Origin: UBA6055 sp965214085
GTDB taxonomy: Bacteria > Chloroflexota > Anaerolineae > Aggregatilineales > Phototrophicaceae
DNA length: 64,000 bases
NCBI GenBank assembly: GCA_965214085.1
Contig: OZ243937.1
Coordinates: forward strand, 2,542,001 to 2,606,000
Direction: 5' to 3'
Shown here in pieces: positions 35,008 to 42,817 of the stretch. Position numbers and translations under genes: made by a program. Under the pieces are notes generated by a model. It searched no databases. It saw only the letters and a program-made list of their open reading frames with translations, and was not told the origin of the DNA. Position 1 is the stretch's first letter; every line of letters starts with the position of its first letter.

Positions 35008-35100
35008 CGGTTGGGCTACAGCCAACGCTCCCGCTTGACCGACAAAGTCCCGCTTTGCTAAGCTGAAGTCCGTGCAACCGCCTACTTGGGACTGTGACCT

Positions 35101-35511
35101 GTGGAACGACTGAATGTGCTTCCCCTTGCCGCGCCAATGCGCATCATGATCGCGCTGTGCTGGTCCGCCTTGTTGACGCTGCTGCTGCTGCAAGGCGAAG
35201 CGGATCCAGTCATTGATCTGGGCATCCCGCGCGGAGCTAATACCCCGGCTCGCGAGCTGGCCTTCAGTACCCTGCACCTGCTGGCATTCGGCGTGACCAC
35301 GGTCTGCTGGTACTGGGCGCTCTGCCGCGCTGCGAGACCGCGACGGGCGCTGCTGGCCGCCGGCCTAATCGCCATAGCGCTAGGCGTAACAACCGAATTC
35401 CTCCAATCGTATACGCTGGATCGCCACGCTTCCTGGCTCGACCTGGCTGCCAATTTCGGCGGCGCGCTGCTGGCGGCGCAAGTGATTCGGCGGCGGCGCC
35501 TTGCCGTCTGA
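35101..35511 (+). CDS. VanZ-like membrane protein
   Basis: 136 residues from GTG 35101. Four hydrophobic spans and the VanZ-family motif: GVTTEFLQSYTLDRHASWLD followed by LAANFGGALLA. VanZ-like proteins are small membrane proteins, some linked to glycopeptide tolerance, but most have no known role. ATG 35137 is a possible shorter start. An intrinsic terminator follows the stop. Confidence 0.75.
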   Translation: MERLNVLPLAAPMRIMIALCWSALLTLLLLQGEADPVIDLGIPRGANTPARELAFSTLHLLAFGVTTVCWYWALCRAARPRRALLAAGLIAIALGVTTEFLQSYTLDRHASWLDLAANFGGALLAAQVIRRRRLAV

Positions 35512-35525
35512 GAGCTGGACTCGAC

Positions 35526-35557
35526 CCTGCGCCAGCGCAGGCAGGCCTCGTTTTTTT
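35526..35557 (+). terminator. Intrinsic terminator after the VanZ-like gene
   Basis: CCTGCG (35526-35531) and CGCAGG (35536-35541) form a 6-bp stem with a CCAG loop, followed nine bases later by seven T residues (35551-35557). Confidence 0.6.
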
Positions 35558-35608
35558 CTAGCCCGGCTATCATGCTAAGATGACTGGAATCAGCCAAGAG
35601 GAAGGCGA

Positions 35609-37309
35609 ATGATGACCAGATTACTCTTTACATTGACAATCGTCTGTGCCGCAATCGTTGCCAGCTACACAGCGGCGCAGCCCAGCGATCAGGCGGTCTA
35701 CGCCTATAAATCCGGCGATCTGTGGAAGTTCAATCTGGCTGAGGGCAGCGCGGCTCAGCTTACGCATTGGGGCTACAATGGCGGGCCGATTCTAGCCCCG
35801 GACGGCCAGACCCTGGCCTACTTGTCGACCTCGCCCGAATTCATCGCGCAGTTCAAGGCAGGCATCGCTGGGCAATCCGCCGGCGCCGCGCCCGCCAACC
35901 TCTGGGTCATGGACATCGCAACCGAGAACCAAAGCCTCATCGCCGATCAATCAGGCGCGAGCACAACTGGGACCTTGCGCTCGCTGCCGGCTTGGTCGCC
36001 TGATGGCCGGAAGCTCGCCTGGCTGGAGCTGGACGCCGGCGCGCAGGGGGATAATGCGGCGGCTTTGAAGCTGCGCGATATCGCGACGAACACAACTTCG
36101 CTGCTGGCCGCCAATGTCGACCTGGGCGCGCAAGGCAGCAGCGTCGACATGCCAACGCTGCGCTGGGGGCTTGGCGGGATCGCCATGCTGCGGCGGGACC
36201 ATCAGGCGCAGCTCATCGACTTTTATGATTCGGCCAGCGGCGCCTTCTCAAGTTATGACCTGCAACTAAACATAAACAGCGACAACCTGGTACGAGACTT
36301 TGTATGGGTGGATCACCTGGGCAGCAGCTTGGTAGCGCTGCAAATCCAGGACTACTGGGAGATCATCAATCCTTATGACGGAACGCGTCTGCGCCTGAGC
36401 GATCCGCCGCGGCTGAAAAACCGCTTGATCACCGGCGCGATGCAGCTGATACCGGCCTCGGTCGCCAACGCCGCTGGCGACTGGGACATCCATTGGTACG
36501 CCACAACCGGCGCCAACCTGCAGTACTCGGGCTACGTGAGCCCGCGCGTAAACAACAACAGCCTGCCGGCGCTGTCCCCCAATGGCACGGAAATGGCCTG
36601 GCACAGTGGCGCTGGCGTCGAGCATTGGCGCATCAGCATGGCTGAGGGCAATCGCGCCTTGTCCAGCGCCAGCGGCCATGGGCGACAATTTCCCATTCCC
36701 GAGCCGGTCAGCGTCGTTTGGGCGCCAACCGAGTGGGTGACGACCGGGTCAGTCGCGGGGGCGCCGGTGCTGCTGTCCTCGTCGGTGAACTGTGGTCTGC
36801 TGCCGCTGCTCAGCGCCGGGCAGAAGGCGATCGTCGGCCCCGACTTGACACTCAGCCTCCGCAATGAAGCCAAAACAAGCGGGGAACTGCTGGGCAGCCT
36901 GGCAGGCGGGACGGTGGTCGCCATTGACGAGGGACCGGTCTGCGCCGATGGCTACAACTGGTACGCCGTCAGCAACGATGACATAAGCGGCTGGACGGCG
37001 GAAGGCGCCAGCGGCGACTACTGGCTGCTGTATCACGCGGCTTGCGCGCATAGCCCGGCAACTCGCCTGACGACCAATATGACCGCGACCGCCAGCGGCG
37101 AACGCATCGTCAACATACGCGATGGCGCCGGCACGGATAACACCGAGATCGTATGGGCGGTAGCGGCCGGCGATGAATTCGTCGTCACGGGCTTGCCGCA
37201 GTGTGGCCCCGCCGGGCTTAGGTGGTATCCGGCCCAGATTGAGGAGAAGCTAGGTTGGATCGCCGAAGGCCAGGGCGAGTTCTATTGGATCGAGCCGGTC
37301 GGCAGCTAA
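35609..37309 (+). CDS. Secreted TolB-like propeller protein with SH3-like repeats
   Basis: 566 residues. A signal peptide (LFTLTIVCAAIVASYTAAQ) precedes a beta-propeller with repeats such as GGPILAPDGQTLAYLSTSPE, PAWSPDGRKLAWLELD and PALSPNGTEMAWHS. The last ~180 residues hold two SH3b-like modules, each with a Cys-containing strand (GPVCADGYNWYAVSND, GLPQCGPAGLRWYPAQ). The same two domain types occur in the FHA and kinase proteins of this window, so a common envelope-sensing theme is possible. ATG 35609 has AGAGGAAGG upstream. Specific function unknown. Confidence 0.75.
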   Translation: MMTRLLFTLTIVCAAIVASYTAAQPSDQAVYAYKSGDLWKFNLAEGSAAQLTHWGYNGGPILAPDGQTLAYLSTSPEFIAQFKAGIAGQSAGAAPANLWVMDIATENQSLIADQSGASTTGTLRSLPAWSPDGRKLAWLELDAGAQGDNAAALKLRDIATNTTSLLAANVDLGAQGSSVDMPTLRWGLGGIAMLRRDHQAQLIDFYDSASGAFSSYDLQLNINSDNLVRDFVWVDHLGSSLVALQIQDYWEIINPYDGTRLRLSDPPRLKNRLITGAMQLIPASVANAAGDWDIHWYATTGANLQYSGYVSPRVNNNSLPALSPNGTEMAWHSGAGVEHWRISMAEGNRALSSASGHGRQFPIPEPVSVVWAPTEWVTTGSVAGAPVLLSSSVNCGLLPLLSAGQKAIVGPDLTLSLRNEAKTSGELLGSLAGGTVVAIDEGPVCADGYNWYAVSNDDISGWTAEGASGDYWLLYHAACAHSPATRLTTNMTATASGERIVNIRDGAGTDNTEIVWAVAAGDEFVVTGLPQCGPAGLRWYPAQIEEKLGWIAEGQGEFYWIEPVGS

Positions 37310-37968
37310 GCCGGCTGATAGTCCGGATTGTCCCAGACGATCAAAGTCGCCCAATTGTCTGAGGCAGCGTCTTCGATGTAGTCGCTTAATAAGCCGCGCG
37401 CCGCGAATCCCCGATTGAGCTGAAAACTTAATGTGCTGTCGTAGAGTTCGCCGCTTACCACCTTGTCCACATAAGCCTGCGGCGTGAGCAGCGCCTTGTG
37501 CTCAGCGTAACCCGGGATAAGCCCGCCGGCCACGATGCCGCGGCGATTCAAGCGCTTGACGACATCCATCCTCGCCCGGTAGAGCAGCGAGCCGACGCCG
37601 CGCCGCCGAAAGTCCGGGTGCACGCTGATGTCGCCGCCGTAGTACCAATCACCCTCGGGATCATGCGCGCTGTAGAAGCCGCCAGCGATGATATCCTGGA
37701 AACTGTGCTGCGCCTGCTCGAAGTCAAAGTCGATCAGGAAGCCCGAGCCTAAGCCGATGACGCGCTCGCCATGCAGGGCGACGAAGTTGCCTTGCGGGAA
37801 CAAACGAAAATGGTTGAGGAAGTGTTCCTCCCGCATTAACTCGTCCGCGCCAAGCGTGGGGAAACAATCGCGCTGCAACCCTTCCAAAGCCGCCGCATAA
37901 CGCGGGCGAATCGTGTCGACGCGGATTTCTGAACTCAAGCTGCTTCCCCAATCTAAGTGCGAGAACAT
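37306..37968 (-). CDS. GNAT-family N-acetyltransferase (paralogue)
   Basis: 220 residues from ATG 37968. Acetyl-CoA motif HPDFRRRGVGSLLYRARMDV. The C-terminal segment NRGFAARGLLSDYIEDAASD and LIVWDNPDYQ parallels the GNAT at 27.3 kb. The start is uncertain: ATG 37968 has no ribosome site, while TTG 37938 has GGGGAAG a few bases ahead. The stop overlaps the stop of the convergent TolB-like gene by four bases. Acceptor unknown. Confidence 0.8.
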   Translation of the reverse strand: MFSHLDWGSSLSSEIRVDTIRPRYAAALEGLQRDCFPTLGADELMREEHFLNHFRLFPQGNFVALHGERVIGLGSGFLIDFDFEQAQHSFQDIIAGGFYSAHDPEGDWYYGGDISVHPDFRRRGVGSLLYRARMDVVKRLNRRGIVAGGLIPGYAEHKALLTPQAYVDKVVSGELYDSTLSFQLNRGFAARGLLSDYIEDAASDNWATLIVWDNPDYQPA

Positions 37969-38024
37969 CTGAGTATTGTCAGTGTAGCCTTTCCGCGCAG
38001 CGCCGGTCAACCGCTTGCCGGCGA

Positions 38025-38153
38025 GGGAAGTGGTGAATTGTGGACGTAGCAACCAACAATCCTGTCACAGTATTCCCTGGATGTAGGGGCTAGCCTTGGC
38101 TAGCCCACAAACTCACAGCGGCAAGCATTATATCAATCCCATCACCACTCCCC
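38025..38153. repeat. Short interspersed element with GGGAGTG ends, copy 2
   Basis: Starts GGGAAGTGGTGA and ends ATCACCACTCCC. It contains the GGGGCTAGCC-TT-GGCTAGCCC palindrome (38086-38106). It is an inverted match to 19670-19797, about 18 kb away. Confidence 0.65.
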
Positions 38154-38248
38154 CGGCAAGTGGTCTGAATGGACTGCATTGGACATAGTCTAAATCTGCG
38201 CCTTGCCGTAGGATAGGTGGCAGAGAAAATGGCGACTGGGAGTCGGAA

Positions 38249-39154
38249 ATGGCGACAAACGGACATCAGCAGAACGGCAGCGAAAAAGGCACCGACATGG
38301 TCAAGCGGGGGTTGGCGCAGATGCTCAAGGGCGGCGTCATCATGGATGTGGTCACGCCGGAGCAGGCGCGGATTGCCGAGGACGCCGGCGCGGTGGCTGT
38401 GATGGCGCTAGAGCGCGTGCCGGCCGATATCCGCGTGCAGGGCGGCGTAGCGCGCATGAGCGACCCTGATATGATCGAGGGCATCATCAGCGCCGTGTCC
38501 ATCCCGGTGATGGCGAAGGCGCGTATCGGGCATTTTGTCGAGGCGCAGATTCTGGAAGCCCTGGGCGTGGACTATATCGACGAAAGCGAAGTCCTGACGC
38601 CGGCTGATGAAGAGCACCACATCAACAAGTGGAAGTTCGCCGTTCCTTTTGTCTGCGGCTGCCGCAACCTGGGCGAGGCGCTGCGCCGCATCAACGAAGG
38701 CGCCGCCATGATGCGCACCAAGGGCGAAGCCGGCACCGGCGATGTGGTCGAGGCTGTGCGCCACGCGCGCGCGGTCAACGGGCAGATCCGGCGCATCAGC
38801 TGCATGGATGATGACGAGTTGTATACCTATGCCAAAGACATCCGCGCTCCTTATGAGCTGGTGAAAGAAACAGCGAGGTTGGGCCGTTTGCCGGTCGTCA
38901 ATTTCGCCGCCGGTGGCGTGGCCACGCCGGCCGATGCCGCGCTGATGATGCAGTTGGGCGTGGATGGCGTTTTCGTCGGCAGCGGCATCTTCAAAAGCGG
39001 CAGCCCCGAAAAACGCGCCAAAGCCATCGTGAATGCCGTGACACACTACACTGAGGCCAAGATTCTGGCTGATGTCAGCCGCAATCTGGGCGAGGCGATT
39101 GTGGGCATCAACGTGACGCCCGACGAGGTCATCCTGGGCAAGCGCGGCTGGTAA
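38249..39154 (+). CDS. pdxS: Pyridoxal 5'-phosphate synthase, PdxS subunit
   Basis: 301 residues. Makes PLP from ribose 5-phosphate, glyceraldehyde 3-phosphate and ammonia in a dodecameric TIM-barrel enzyme. Typical blocks: KGGVIMDVVTPEQARIAEDA, VMALERVPADIR, IPVMAKARIGHFVEAQ, MMRTKGEAGTGDVVEAVRH, and the phosphate-binding FAAGGVATPADAALMMQLG. The glutaminase partner gene pdxT, usually adjacent, is absent here. GGGAG seven bases ahead supports ATG 38249. PLP is needed by the aldolase-like and aminotransferase genes nearby. Confidence 0.96.
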   Translation: MATNGHQQNGSEKGTDMVKRGLAQMLKGGVIMDVVTPEQARIAEDAGAVAVMALERVPADIRVQGGVARMSDPDMIEGIISAVSIPVMAKARIGHFVEAQILEALGVDYIDESEVLTPADEEHHINKWKFAVPFVCGCRNLGEALRRINEGAAMMRTKGEAGTGDVVEAVRHARAVNGQIRRISCMDDDELYTYAKDIRAPYELVKETARLGRLPVVNFAAGGVATPADAALMMQLGVDGVFVGSGIFKSGSPEKRAKAIVNAVTHYTEAKILADVSRNLGEAIVGINVTPDEVILGKRGW

Positions 39155-39165
39155 CCAGCTACCTT

Positions 39166-39410
39166 ACAGTCGCTCGCAAGTCACGATTTGGCTCAAACAT
39201 ATGATGAAACCTATGCTGTGCGCCTGCGGGCGAGCCGGTGGCTCGCCCCTACAGAATTCGACATGCTTCGGCAGGGTTCATAAAATAGGGTTCAAAATTG
39301 AAGTGCACTATAAATGATAGACTTTTCTCTGTGCTCTCTGTGTCTCTGTGGTTAAATTTGAGTTCGAATAAGGTTCCAAAATCTCAGACTCATTTTGAAG
39401 CGGTTGCCTT
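39166..39410. repeat. MITE-like interspersed repeat, copy 8 (left-truncated)
   Basis: The 347-base gap after pdxS. It matches 6417-6677 in the same orientation, including GGGCGAGCC-GGT-GGCTCGCCC (39228-39250), CTCTGTGCTCTCTGTG and the right end TTTTGAAGCGGTTGCC. The left terminal repeat is missing, as if trimmed at the end of pdxS. Confidence 0.75.
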
Positions 39411-39501
39411 TGCCTTAGGGTCCGCTTGCCTTGCAAGCCTGCATTGCCCTTGGTTATGCTTGCGCTAGCGATATCGGAATATGCCACGCGAAAGAGGAGA
39501 C

Positions 39502-40554
39502 ATGACATTCGAGACGGTTCATGACCTGGAAACGCCGAGCGTACTGATCGACCTGGACTTGATGGAAGCCAATATCGTCACGATGCAAAGCCGCTGCGAC
39601 GCGCTGGGCATTGCTTTCAGGCCCCATATCAAGACGCACAAAATCCCGGATATCGCGCGCCGACAGTTGGATGCGGGCGCCACCGGCATCGCCTGCCAGA
39701 AGGTCAGCGAGGCGGAAGTCTTCGCCGAGGCTGGCTTCGACGACATTCAGATCCCCTACAATATCGTCGGGGCGCGCAAGACCAGGCGTTTGGCGGCGCT
39801 GGCGAGCTCAGCCAAAGTGACGGTGACTGTCGACAGTCAAGCCGTGATTGACGGCATCGCCGCGGCCGCGCAAGAAGTCGGCACGACAATCCACATGATG
39901 GTCGAGCTGGTATCGCTGGGGCAACGCACCGGCACAAGTCCCGAGGCTGCGCTGGCATTTGCCGAGCATATTCAGGCGACGGACAATTTGCGCTTTGCCG
40001 GCCTGATGATCTATCCATCGGATGCCGCCATCAGGCCGCGCCTGCTGGAGACGCTGGCTCTGCTGGAAGCGGCCGGCATCCCGGTCCAGGTCGTCAGCGG
40101 CGGAGGCAGCGGCGCCATCAGCGATATGCATCTGCTGCCAGAGCTGACGGAGATGCGCGTCGGCACCTGTGTCTTCTGGGATTGGAACAGCGTCAGCGCG
40201 GGCTACGCCGGCTTCGACGATTGCGCCATGCGCGTCCGCTCCAGCGTGGTCAGCGCCAACGAGCCGGGCCGCGTCATCCTAGATAGCGGCAGCAAGTCGA
40301 TCCAGTCGGAGACGATTGAGGGACAATTCGGCTATATCGCTGAATACCCCGCAGCGCGCTTATACAAGGTCAACGAGGAGCATGGCTACGTCGATTTCAG
40401 CGCCTACGATTCGCTGCCAAACGTAGGGGAAATCGCGCATATCATTCCGGTGCATACCTGCGTCGTCACCAATTTGCACAATCAGCTCTTCGGCCTACGC
40501 GGCGACAGTATCGAGGTCGTTTGGGATGTCGCGGCGCGGGGCTTGGTATGGTAG
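39502..40554 (+). CDS. D-threonine aldolase-like PLP enzyme (alanine racemase N-terminal fold)
   Basis: 350 residues from ATG 39502 (GAGGAG just ahead, rather close); ATG 39481 is an alternative. TIM-barrel PLP enzyme: the cofactor lysine is Lys44 in RPHIKTHK. The C-terminal metal site of D-threonine aldolase / D-serine dehydratase is suggested by HIIPVHTCVVTNLHNQ (His and Cys). Such enzymes split D-beta-hydroxy amino acids to glycine plus aldehyde, or dehydrate D-serine. The next gene, a dipeptidase, starts 49 bases later and may feed amino acids to it. Confidence 0.85.
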   Translation: MTFETVHDLETPSVLIDLDLMEANIVTMQSRCDALGIAFRPHIKTHKIPDIARRQLDAGATGIACQKVSEAEVFAEAGFDDIQIPYNIVGARKTRRLAALASSAKVTVTVDSQAVIDGIAAAAQEVGTTIHMMVELVSLGQRTGTSPEAALAFAEHIQATDNLRFAGLMIYPSDAAIRPRLLETLALLEAAGIPVQVVSGGGSGAISDMHLLPELTEMRVGTCVFWDWNSVSAGYAGFDDCAMRVRSSVVSANEPGRVILDSGSKSIQSETIEGQFGYIAEYPAARLYKVNEEHGYVDFSAYDSLPNVGEIAHIIPVHTCVVTNLHNQLFGLRGDSIEVVWDVAARGLVW

Positions 40555-40603
40555 CGCGGCGCCAGGCAGCGACATACAACCTTAACGAAAAACTGGAGTG
40601 TCT

Positions 40604-41677
40604 ATGTTAGTCATTGACGCGCACCTGGATCTGTCCTGGAACGCCCTGCAGTGGAACCGCGACCTGCTGGAATCGGTGAACACCATCCGGGTCAAGGAAG
40701 GTCGCATTGCCGGCAAGGGCCGGGCGCAGAATACGGTCGCCCTGCCCGAGATGCGGCGCGGTCGTGTGGCAGTCAGCTTCGCCACCATGCTGGCTCGCTC
40801 AACGGGCCAGAACGCCCCGCATCTCGACTTCGGTTCACAAGCGCAGGCTTACGGCGTAGCGCAAGGGCAACTGGCGTATTACCGCGCCTTGGAGGCTGAT
40901 GGTCACGCGCGAGTGCTGACGGATGCAGCGAGCCTGCGCCGGCATGTGGCGGAGTGGGAGCGTTGGGAGGGCAGCGGCGCCGACCCCCTGGACAGGCCGC
41001 CACTGGGTTTCGTCATCAGCATGGAGGGCGCCGACCCCATTCGCGATCCGGCACAGCTTGAAGCTTGGTGGCAGGCCGGCTTGCGCTTGCTCGGCCCGAC
41101 GCATTATGGACCGGGGCGTTACGCCGGCGGCACAGGCACGGAGCTTGGGCTTACGCCGCTGGGCAAACCACTGCTGCAAGAGATGAGCCGCCTGGGCATA
41201 CTGCTGGACCTCACCCATCTGTCCGACGAAGCCTTTTGGGAAGCGGCGTCGATCTACGACGGCTTGGTCTTGGCCAGCCATAACAATTGCCGGGCGCTGG
41301 TACCGCATCAGCGACAATTCAGCGACGACCAGCTCAAGCTGATTATCGAGCGCGACGGGGTTATCGGCGCGGCTTTTGATATCTGGATGCTGCAGCCGGG
41401 CTTCGTACGCGGCGGCAGCAACGAAGCCGTGTTCATTGATGATGTTGTCGACCATATCGACCACGTCTGCCAGTTGGCGGGCAACAGCCGTCACGCCGCC
41501 ATCGGCACCGATCTCGATGGCGGCTTCGGGCGGGAGCAATCCCCTTGCGATCTGGATACTATTGCCGACTTGCAGCAATTGCCGGGCAAGCTGGCCGGGC
41601 GCGGCTATGCTGAAGCCGACATCAAAAATATCATGTACGGCAATTGGCTGCGCCTGCTGTACGCGGCATGGGGCTAG
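40604..41677 (+). CDS. Membrane dipeptidase-like peptidase M19
   Basis: 357 residues from ATG 40604, with GGAG five bases ahead. Zinc-dependent renal-dipeptidase family. Metal ligands are visible: His and Asp in IDAHLDLSW, the bridging Glu in ISMEGADP, His in DLTHLSDE and His in LASHNNC; the Asp in GTDLDGG completes the site. No signal peptide, so cytoplasmic. It hydrolyses dipeptides, often with a D-residue at the C-terminus, which fits the adjacent D-amino-acid aldolase-like gene. Confidence 0.9.
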   Translation: MLVIDAHLDLSWNALQWNRDLLESVNTIRVKEGRIAGKGRAQNTVALPEMRRGRVAVSFATMLARSTGQNAPHLDFGSQAQAYGVAQGQLAYYRALEADGHARVLTDAASLRRHVAEWERWEGSGADPLDRPPLGFVISMEGADPIRDPAQLEAWWQAGLRLLGPTHYGPGRYAGGTGTELGLTPLGKPLLQEMSRLGILLDLTHLSDEAFWEAASIYDGLVLASHNNCRALVPHQRQFSDDQLKLIIERDGVIGAAFDIWMLQPGFVRGGSNEAVFIDDVVDHIDHVCQLAGNSRHAAIGTDLDGGFGREQSPCDLDTIADLQQLPGKLAGRGYAEADIKNIMYGNWLRLLYAAWG

Positions 41678-41847
41678 GCCGGCGCTAGTACGGATTTCAA
41701 AGAAGCCCGGCTCGCCAGGGCAATCGCTTCAATATAATTTTCACCACAGAGGCACAGAGGCACAGAGTTTTAGAGTTTAGACGACTATTCTACTAGGTTG
41801 TGTGGACATTTTGACATTGTGAATTCACAAATGCGTAAAATAGTCTT

Positions 41848-42180
41848 ATGACCTACATAAATTTAACTGACAATCAATGGACGAGTATTCGGGATTTCCT
41901 GAAGCGGGAGCCGAATGTTTATTTGGGCAACGAGGCCCAATGCCGACTGTTCCTTTCAGCCGTTCTATGGATATGTCGTACCGGCTCGCAATGGCGCGCA
42001 TTGCCGAGCGAATACGGCAAATGGAATTCGGTTTACAGACGCTTTGTCCGCTGGGGCGAAAAAGGCGTTTGGGAACGGATGATGGCAGCCTTCGCCGATG
42101 ATGCCGATATAGAGTGCTTGATAATTGACAGTACGATCGTTCGTGCTCATCCCTGTGCCGCTGGCGCCCAAAAAAAGTGA
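41848..42180 (+). CDS. IS5-type transposase, N-terminal frame (orfA)
   Basis: 110 residues: N-terminal helix-turn-helix region (NLTDNQWTSIRDFLKRE, RLFLSAVLWICRTGSQWRAL) and the first catalytic Asp in LIIDSTIVRAH. It ends at TGA right after a run of seven A (42170-42176). The rest of the transposase lies in the +1-related frame. Slippage on the A7 run, or a mutation there, would explain the split. Confidence 0.85.
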   Translation: MTYINLTDNQWTSIRDFLKREPNVYLGNEAQCRLFLSAVLWICRTGSQWRALPSEYGKWNSVYRRFVRWGEKGVWERMMAAFADDADIECLIIDSTIVRAHPCAAGAQKK

Positions 42181-42598
42181 AAAGCAAGCCTTGGGTCGCA
42201 GTCGCGGGGGGTTCAGCAGCAAGGTGCATGTTTCGGTGAATGGTTTGGGCAAACCCTTGCGTTTTTGCTTGAGTCCTGGGCAGGCTCACGATATCACACA
42301 GGCAGATAGCTTGATCGAAGGCTTTGCATTTAAGCGGGTAATCGCGGATCGAGGCTATGCGTCGAAAGATTTTGTCGACAGCTTGCTTGACAGAGGCATA
42401 GAAGTGGTGATTCCACCACACCAGAGCGCCAAAGAGCAGCGAGAATATGACAGAACGCTCTATCGGGAGCGGAATTTGGTGGAACGTTTCATCAATAAAA
42501 TCAAGCATTTCCGCCGTGTCTTTTCTCGATTTGAGAAACTGGATGCATCCCATCTTGGTTTTCTGCACTTTGTCGGTACGCTGATATGGTTACGATAG
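42125..42598 (+). CDS. IS5-type transposase, C-terminal frame (orfB)
   Basis: The meaningful part starts at the A7 run (KKSEKQALGRSRGGFSSKVH); codons before it repeat the orfA region in another frame. It contains the second Asp (VIADRGYASKDFVD) and the Glu (YRERNLVERFINKIKHFRR) of the DDE triad. Joined with orfA it gives a ~250-residue transposase. The required net shift is +1 (or loss of one A), so ordinary -1 slippage would not do it; transcript slippage or decay are the options. Confidence 0.82.
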   Translation: MTVRSFVLIPVPLAPKKSEKQALGRSRGGFSSKVHVSVNGLGKPLRFCLSPGQAHDITQADSLIEGFAFKRVIADRGYASKDFVDSLLDRGIEVVIPPHQSAKEQREYDRTLYRERNLVERFINKIKHFRRVFSRFEKLDASHLGFLHFVGTLIWLR

Positions 42599-42817
42599 AA
42601 TGTCAACAGAACCTAATTCTGCGGCCTGGAATAGGCAACAGTCACTAGCGAAACGTGAACCACATATCACAGTTCAAATAAGACATAAACACATATTTAT
42701 GTGTTTCTCTGTGCTCTCTGCGTCCTCTGTAGTTGATTTTCAGTTTAGATTTCCACCTTTCAGCCGCTATCATTTTGAAGCGATTGTCCTGTCCAGCTCA
42801 GCGATTGACCGGGAGTC

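Larger units (their letters stand above)
41796..42613 (+). mobile_element. IS5-family element (IS427-like), 818 bp
   Basis: Terminal repeats GGTTGTGTGGACATTTT (left) and GGTTCTGTTGACATTCT (right, reverse) match at 14 of 17. TA at 41794-41795 and 42614-42615 is the 2-bp target duplication, confirmed against the uninterrupted repeat copy at 12.3-12.6 kb. Holds a transposase in two overlapping frames. Confidence 0.88.
41716..42791. repeat. MITE-like interspersed repeat, copy 9, interrupted by IS
   Basis: Ends CAGGGCAATCGCTTCAATAT and (reverse) CAGGACAATCGCTTCAAAAT are inverted. Without the IS at 41796-42613 it would be ~256 bp and an inverted match to 12308-12572; the IS boundary is clear from that comparison. 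Confidence 0.82.
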
